Source: Lateolabrax maculatus (taxonomy: Eukaryota; Chordata; Actinopteri; Acropomatiformes; Lateolabracidae). Taken from it: DNA of 64,000 bases. Location: NCBI GenBank assembly GCA_031216445.1, contig CM062206.1:5588001-5652000 (forward strand). The letters run 5' to 3'. The position numbers and the translations under genes are program-made. Shown here one piece after another: positions 53,601 to 61,519 of this stretch; the first letter of the stretch is position 1; every line of letters begins with the position of its first letter. Below the pieces are notes generated by a model. That model was given only the letters and a program-made list of their open reading frames with translations, was not told the DNA's origin and did no database searches.

Positions 53601-56600
53601 CGTTGTATCCACAAAACATGGCCTGAAAGAGGGATATGCCACTTCTTACGGAAAAATTATGAACTATAATCAGCAAACTTTCCCTCAAATTTTCTCAGTG
53701 GGATACCTACTTAAATTAACTGCTGGAGGAGTCACTATCATCGTTGTGCCCACTTACAAAATAAGAGTGAACATTAAATTCTGTTTTCTGAGATAGACCT
53801 AGTTTTCCATGTCTATCTGAATCCAAGATTCAGATAGCTGAATCCAAATGAAACCTCTTGTTTGTGTGTATTTCACCTACTTGTCCTGTACTATCTCTCT
53901 GTAGGTCTTGATGCTTCTCCTCCTCTCTGAAGTACAGATGTTTCCTGACATCACCCGCTCCATCATCTTCCTCTCCTCCTCCTTCTTGATTAGGTCCTGG
54001 GAAATACTCCTCCTCCGATTTTTCCATCGGGCCAGGTCCTGACACACACAAACAGATTGGAAGTGTTTCAGTTCCCGAGTGAAACAAGGCACGAGTGCTT
54101 GGCACAGCTACGTTGTGAGACCTGAAGCACAACTGGGGCACAGTGGGAAAAAAAAGACGTTTGTGCTTTGGCCTTCAGGCACTAAAATCACTGCATATAA
54201 CTGATAAACTCCTGACACAATGGAGACAAGAAACATAATCTGTGCAGATGAGACAAACTGGGAGTTAAAAACTAATCCTAGTCCAGCAGAAAATATATAA
54301 GTGAATAAATGCAAACAGATGTAACATGAATTCAGACTAATCTGAGACACTCACGTCCTGCCAGTGATCCTCCTCTTCCTTCAGCTTGTTGTACTGGTTG
54401 TGCATCAGTTCATGGCGCACCTGACTGTGGGGCTGCAGGATGCCCTCCTCCTCACCACGCATGTCAATCATACTCACACTCCTAGGGGAAGGAAGCAGAG
54501 AGAGACAGACCCGAGAATATGGATAGTGAAAAACACGTGTTGACATATCATTTTCAGAATAGGACATGGCTTACTTTTTAATTGTTTCTATAATTCCTCT
54601 AGTGATTCCATAAACTTCCCTCAGTGCATCATACTGTGAGTAGAGTATGTTTGTGTGTTGGCGTTTTTATCCGTGTCATACAGCCATGTGGGACACAGTA
54701 AAAACCCTGTAACACTAACGTCTTCCAAGAAATGAAAAGTCATTCTCCCTTGAGGTGAAGCTACACCCAAAATGTGTAAAAGTACAATCAAAGAAAACAC
54801 ATCATCCACAAAAACGATTTTGTACCAATCCATCATAAGGAAAGAGAATAACTTGTAACCAATGGCTCAGTACAGATGCCAAAATAAGATGCGTCTTTTA
54901 AAGACCCCATAAATGGAAAACTGCATCTTCAAAGGTAACATTCACAATTCTTAAATAATCCCATCACTCTGCCCCTCCAACCAAATCAAACAGCATTTCT
55001 CCCTTTAACTAATTTGCATTTGTTTTGTGCTTTTGAATGACCCCCATATCATCTCATGTCACATTCTGACATTTCTTTCAACAGGAAATGAATTTCATCA
55101 AGGATGTTAAAATGCCATTTAATGGGACCTTTGAAAATATCAGCTTCAGGTGCACAGACCTATGGTTGTAAAGCTTTTAGTACCTTCATGATGTGAGAGT
55201 ATGCGATGCAACAACCAGTATGGCCTTTACACAGTCAAAGACTTGGTACAGAAGGTTTACACTGGTCCTTACATTTGTTCAGTCAGTAATGTTAAAACAT
55301 CCATTTTTTAGATAACACACAAGACATTAATGTGCAGCCTTATTGTTAGGAGCATGCAGCCGTATTGCTTGACCATCACAGACTCAGAATGGGTGAATCA
55401 CTAAATTCTTGCCTAAATAATTTTAATACCATTAACACTGATACATTGCCACCATACAAAGTATCACTTGTATCAAACATGAATATTTTCTGACTCTTAC
55501 AGTTTTCACTCATGGTCAAATGTTTTATGGAGCCCACTAGTCACTGGGTGGACCAAAGAAGCTCATAGCGGGAGAGTGTTTTCAACTTAAGATGTGACTG
55601 TGATGTTATTTGATTTTTGGCCAGTGGGATGGTGAAAGGTACAGGTGTAATCTGTGGACTCAAGTGCCAATGCAATGAATCAAAACTTTTAAACAAACAT
55701 GCATTTGAGTCATCTCCTGGTTATGAATCCACTCTCCTGCTGAAAAGCTGCACATTTTGCATTAGCAGCAAAGGATTTTGTTTTATAGGGCGGGCGGTCT
55801 AAATGGTTGTGTTACATGAAAGATGCAGCTGGCAGAAGCTCTGAGGTGATGTCGGAGCAGCACAGTTTAGTAAGTCCTCTCCACAGCCACTACTACAAGC
55901 ACTGCAGGAACAGATTGTTGCCAGCAAAAAAAAAACAGCATGTCCAGTAGATATTAAAAAACATATTTTCATGATATTTCAGAACAAGTGTAAGTGCAAG
56001 GGACATTGGTTGACACTGTTAAAGCACACTGTCACAAACGTCCACCTCGAAAAGTCATTTAAACCTATTTCAATATAAGTGATACAAGTAGGAAAAATCT
56101 GCTCAGCTGGGAGACATGTTGGTTAAGAGTTGTGCTAAATCACATGATACATCAGCCCTGACTGACCGCACTTAATCCCATTTACATCTCCATGAAAACA
56201 GAAATCTGCATAAATTACCATCTTTACTTTTACACTTCAGTGTGGTTTTTATAAATTAATTATTCTCATGCAACTCAAAATTTTGCTTGGAATTTGTTTG
56301 GTGCAGGAGCTGCCAAGATAAATTGAAGCACTGAGCAATAACATTCAGCAGAGAATTCCAGTTTCATATGAGTGGTTTGAGTTATTTTTCTACCATTACA
56401 GGATGGTCAAACAGAAATACCATAAAAACTTGCACAAAATATTTCTTAATGTGACCTTCAATCGAGCAAAAACAACACCACCAAAAAAACTCTATTGTCA
56501 GAATGTGAAGTTGTTATCAATGTCTTCAAGAAAGTTCTTTGAGTTACTTCAACCTATGGCAGATTTTCCCACTTGCAAAACGATAAACCCAATTCTAACA

Positions 56601-59600
56601 GTAAATAAATGATTAAATGACTTATAGAGAGAGCTTTGTTTTGCAGTGCAGAGCAGCGCTGGGCCAGACAGCCGAGCCTCTGAGTGGTAAAAGGACAACT
56701 TACTGTGGGTCATCTGACACACTATGTGTGCGGCTGAATCTGCAGAAGGCAGAGAGCATGGAGAGAGAGCACAATCACAAATGAATACAAGTACACTCAA
56801 CACAGAAACACGTCATTCACTCGGGTGAATATTAAAACACAGTGATGGAGGACTTGATTGTTAGCTAGTGGGTAACATACTGTGTTGTGATCACAGATGA
56901 CAATTAGTTAGTTATGACAGATTAAATACAGAATATGTACCAGCTAAGATTCATTAATAATGTGGTTTTGTGCCTATGCACGGATGTGTTTGTCTGTTTC
57001 TGGGTTTAATGATCTTCAAACCAAGCACAAGGGGGCAGTGTTATCCATAACACAGCCAAAACAAGAGAGAAGACAAGTTTACTGCATCACTACAAACTAA
57101 AACACAGATAGCATACAACAGATGCATATGGCATTTATCTTAGAACGCAGCTGACACTTAAATAAATATATATATATAAAAAAAACACATGCATCTTTTA
57201 TTACAGCAACATCAAGGATGTGGCTCTCTTTCTGTCTGTGACCACCACTTGTAGGTTTGGCCTAAACCACAAAGGTCTTCACACAGTCTTTTTTTACTGG
57301 AGCTGCCTCTGTGATGTTGGAGGGGTGTGAGAGAAAGTGTGGCCTGTGGTTTCTTGCCACAAGAGAACAAGGACACTAAATTAAGAGAAGCCTCACTAAA
57401 TCACGACCAGATAGATTGCAAGATGTCTATTTGCCATATGGTATGTTGTAGTAAAATGTCCATTTGGCATATGTTTTTTGTGGGAAGATTTCAGCCTGTG
57501 ATACAGTGGGGCTTGCCTTAAAGCCAAAGTCATTTTATTGGCATACATGGAATGGCCAATAGATGATTGATTAGTAGTTGGACCAATTTATGCATTCAAG
57601 AATTGCCAAATATTTTTGGTTCAAATTGAATTCAGTGTCCTTTTTGCTGTTCTCTAATTGGGTCTCCTAAAGAGATCAAAGGTTGCAAACTAAGGTCATG
57701 CATAGTTAATCAAAGACCACATTTTCAAACGATTTCTTCAAAATAGAAAAAAATTCTTAACAGAAAAAAAAAAGGCAAGGAAATTAGAAAAAATATATAT
57801 TTTAAGAGTTTCCATGCATTTTTGTACAATATCAACTGCTTTTTAGAAAACAGTATCAATTTGCAGTCATGTAACAAAAGGTCATGCAATCTTTAGGTTA
57901 AGCCATCCGAACAAGAGCGTTGCTGTCTGAGGTCGAGGTCACATGCTGAGATTGAGTATTCAAAATGATCACTGGATAATACATCCATTGATTTTAAAGT
58001 TGAATAGTGTAGTTCTAGTTCAACGCGGTGGAAATTCATAAAATGTAGTGTAGTCGTTGACAGGGCTCACGTTGTTTGAAGACCGCTGTCCAACCAAGAC
58101 GTCCCTCCTTGTGCGTCGTCACTTTCACTCAGAGCCCTTCCCTTACGTCGGCCTGTATCGGTTGTTGCTGTTGTAGCGGTTGCCATGGCGGGGGGCACAG
58201 GAGGGATGCTGGAGGGACTCTGGGTGGTGACGTGTTCGGGAGAGGTCAGCGTTTGGTGGGCCCGCTTCTCATCTCGTTCTGCATCTGCGACTAACGGGGC
58301 ACCAGCGACTGCCTTCCTCACAGCCGCCGCCTCCTCCTGCTGCTGCTCTGTCACAGGTGGATGTTTCCCGGGTGCGATGACGGGGCTTGTTGCAACCAAG
58401 GGGGTTGCCGTGGCGTTTGCTGCTAGAGTCGTCGAATGGTGGAAGAGTTCCTCTGAGCACGACCGAGCTGGAGTACTGCAGAAAGCAAAGCAAACTAAAA
58501 CGTACTGCTGCCTGGTTATCATCCTATATCATCAGACAGCATTCCTCTGGAGGAGCCAAAATGGAGGTTTTTGAGGACATAAATCTGAGAAAATAGCATA
58601 GTAAGGTCACAAATCCCTTCAGAGCAGACTGGATGTAAAAACAAATTGGAGTCACAAAGCCAATGCAAAAGTCACTGAACGCTCTGTTGTTTGTCATCCT
58701 GTGATGAACAGCTTCTTTCTGGGAGGCTTATTATCAGACTGTAAATTCCCAGATTGCATGGCAGGGAGGGAAAGGCTGTGAGAAGGCCAGGCTTCAGTCC
58801 CAGCATGCTCAGGGAAGGAAAAGGCCTCATTTCCTTACATCCTGAGGGTGGGTCGCATGTTCATGTTCCCTTTGAGTGTGTATGTGTGTGGACACATACA
58901 GTGAATTTTTTGTATGCATTATGTATGGGTTTGTATTTAAAGGTGTGTGCAGCTTTGTTCCTAGTCTTTGACATTAAAGGTCATGTGTGATATTATTGGA
59001 AACTAGATGGCGCTCAACTGTATACATCATTGTGGATATTAATGTCACCCAGCTGAATCCCTGGTTGAAGTAATGAATAATACTCACACTTCCAAATTAT
59101 ACATTTCATTTTGCAACACAGTAAACAGCAAACACACACCACATGGCCCGATGTCAGCTCTGCTTTACTTCTATCCAAACAAACAACCATATCAGCAACA
59201 GAGAAATATTAAAAAAGATGTGTCAACACAACTTGGATAGGCAACTGCAAACACCAATATGTTGATGTTCTACAACTGTTTTTAACTCCTGGCAACACTA
59301 AAATGCACAAATTCCAGCCTCAGTTTTCTTCTGGAAAGATGCAAGCTGTTACCAACAAAAGAAGCACATATCAAAGCCTTTTCCAAACATCCTAGAAATC
59401 CCCTTTTTTTTCTTGGAACGCAGTTATATACATGTCAGATTTCTACTGAGGATTCCTTTCACTCCCTTGAAACACTGACAGTCCAATCAATGCCATCACA
59501 TCTGTGCCAGAAAAAGCTGGAAACTGGGGGTGTGACTCTAATATCTCTCCAACAGGACTGTGAATGAAAAGTCTGCTGGACTAGGAAATAACACAGGATA

Positions 59601-61468
59601 GGGCTGGATTGTGAAATAACAACATAGACCTAAACTGAAATTTTTTTTCAAAAGAGTAACATTGTATCTCACATCATAGTGGACGTCTGCACTGTGAAAA
59701 ATACGACAGCATTGTGTCTTGACAGCTCATAATCCTCACCAAGTATAACATGTCCGACCCCTGGCTGGTCTTCTATGTATAACACTTTGTATAACAACAG
59801 TGCGTTCTACATGTCACTTGGTTTCATTGAGCACTGAAACTCTTGCTGACTCATTGTTATGTTTCTCTGGATAAGGACGACATTGGAAACAATAATCTGG
59901 TAATGGCTGTGCCAAGAAGGAAAAAATGGCTGAATGGAAACACCAGCTGTGAAAACTGGAACTACAGTAACTTCCTACCAAAGAAACAGTGAAAACTGTT
60001 TACAGCAAAGTATGTGGATCATCCTTTAACTGGGGCATTGTTTTTGGACAGATGTGCTGCTGTTGCTGAGATTTTCAAGTGTCATTTTTCAGTGTTTTGA
60101 GTGGGAAAAAAAAATTCCATTCACCATCACTGTATGGTGGAGCGGGTAGTAGTTCAGTAGAAGTTTTGTCAAAATGTGCACACGAGACTGAAATTATCTG
60201 CATGGCTAGATGCCCCTTGAGGTAAGTGAGTTATTTCTGATTTGGGTGAACTTACCCTTTACGAAAGTTCAGCTGCATTAAGAACCAACACAGCTGATTC
60301 AAGTCATGTCAAGAATAAAATAATTCTCCACAGATATAGCATTGCACTCCTATAAAAAAAAAAACCCTGATGCACTAGAATCAGAGACATCGTATTTTTC
60401 TTCTTCTTTCTTGTCAAAACATGGCTCCTACAGTACCCACAATGCAACTCGATCACCGACAGTTTGGTTGGGCACTATGTTAGTAGTGGCTAACGCAGCC
60501 TTGTGCCTCAAGCAGAGAAACGGGTTAGAGAGGTGTGGTAAACGCACTTCTTTCTAACTCCACACTTTCAAACTTGTAGTCTTCAACCCAAACCAACTTT
60601 GCCTCGAGTGACATCACTTGAGGCTTTATACAACTTTGTAGTAGCAGTAGTAATCCCCAAGACCTGTAAACAGACTTTTTGATGTGTAAAATCGGCGGAG
60701 TTCCCCTTTAAGGACAACAGGTACAAATTCCAAAACCAAATCAACAATTTATCATTAGAAAAATATGAACAAATCATTTAAAATTTTATAAGACAATCTA
60801 TTATCTTTTAGATTTGGTTGATTTAGAGGAATTACGAATCAGAACCATGTCAATAAAAATGGAATTGGACTGCTGATTTTGAGTATTGAGAAAAATATGT
60901 AACAAGGTGAAGACCTTTGCTCAGAGGTGACCATCAGGTGAGTCACAGTCTCCATGGGGGTCTCTGCATGGGGCCGGGGGAGGCTACAGGGCTCACTGCT
61001 CCTCCTCACGCCCGCTGCATGGATCTCAATGCAAAGTGTGGAGGCAGTCTGCTCCCCGTCCTCCTCGTCCTTTTTAGCCAGGTTCTCCTGAATCTGTATC
61101 TGGGGTACGAGGGGCGGGGTGGGGGACGGGCTGGGGGACTCTCTGGGTGGGGCGTCTAAGCTAGGGACCTCATTTGGACTGTTACATCACCCATTCACAC
61201 ACCACACACAGAACAGGAGGACGTGATCACATTGGAGCAAAATCAGCAACAATGACAGGATGATGATGACATGACGGTCATTAGACATGGGACACACGAA
61301 CGTGGTAGAACGAGGAAAAAGGAGGGAGGAGGGAAAACACCATGACGGATGCAAAGGAAGGAGAAGGAGAAAAAAAAACAACAATAATGCAAAATCAATG
61401 AAAAGATGCGTTCTGATGTAACACAATATGGAAAACAAATTGGCAACACACACTGGGTGATACACACG

Positions 61469-61519
<51 letters not shown>

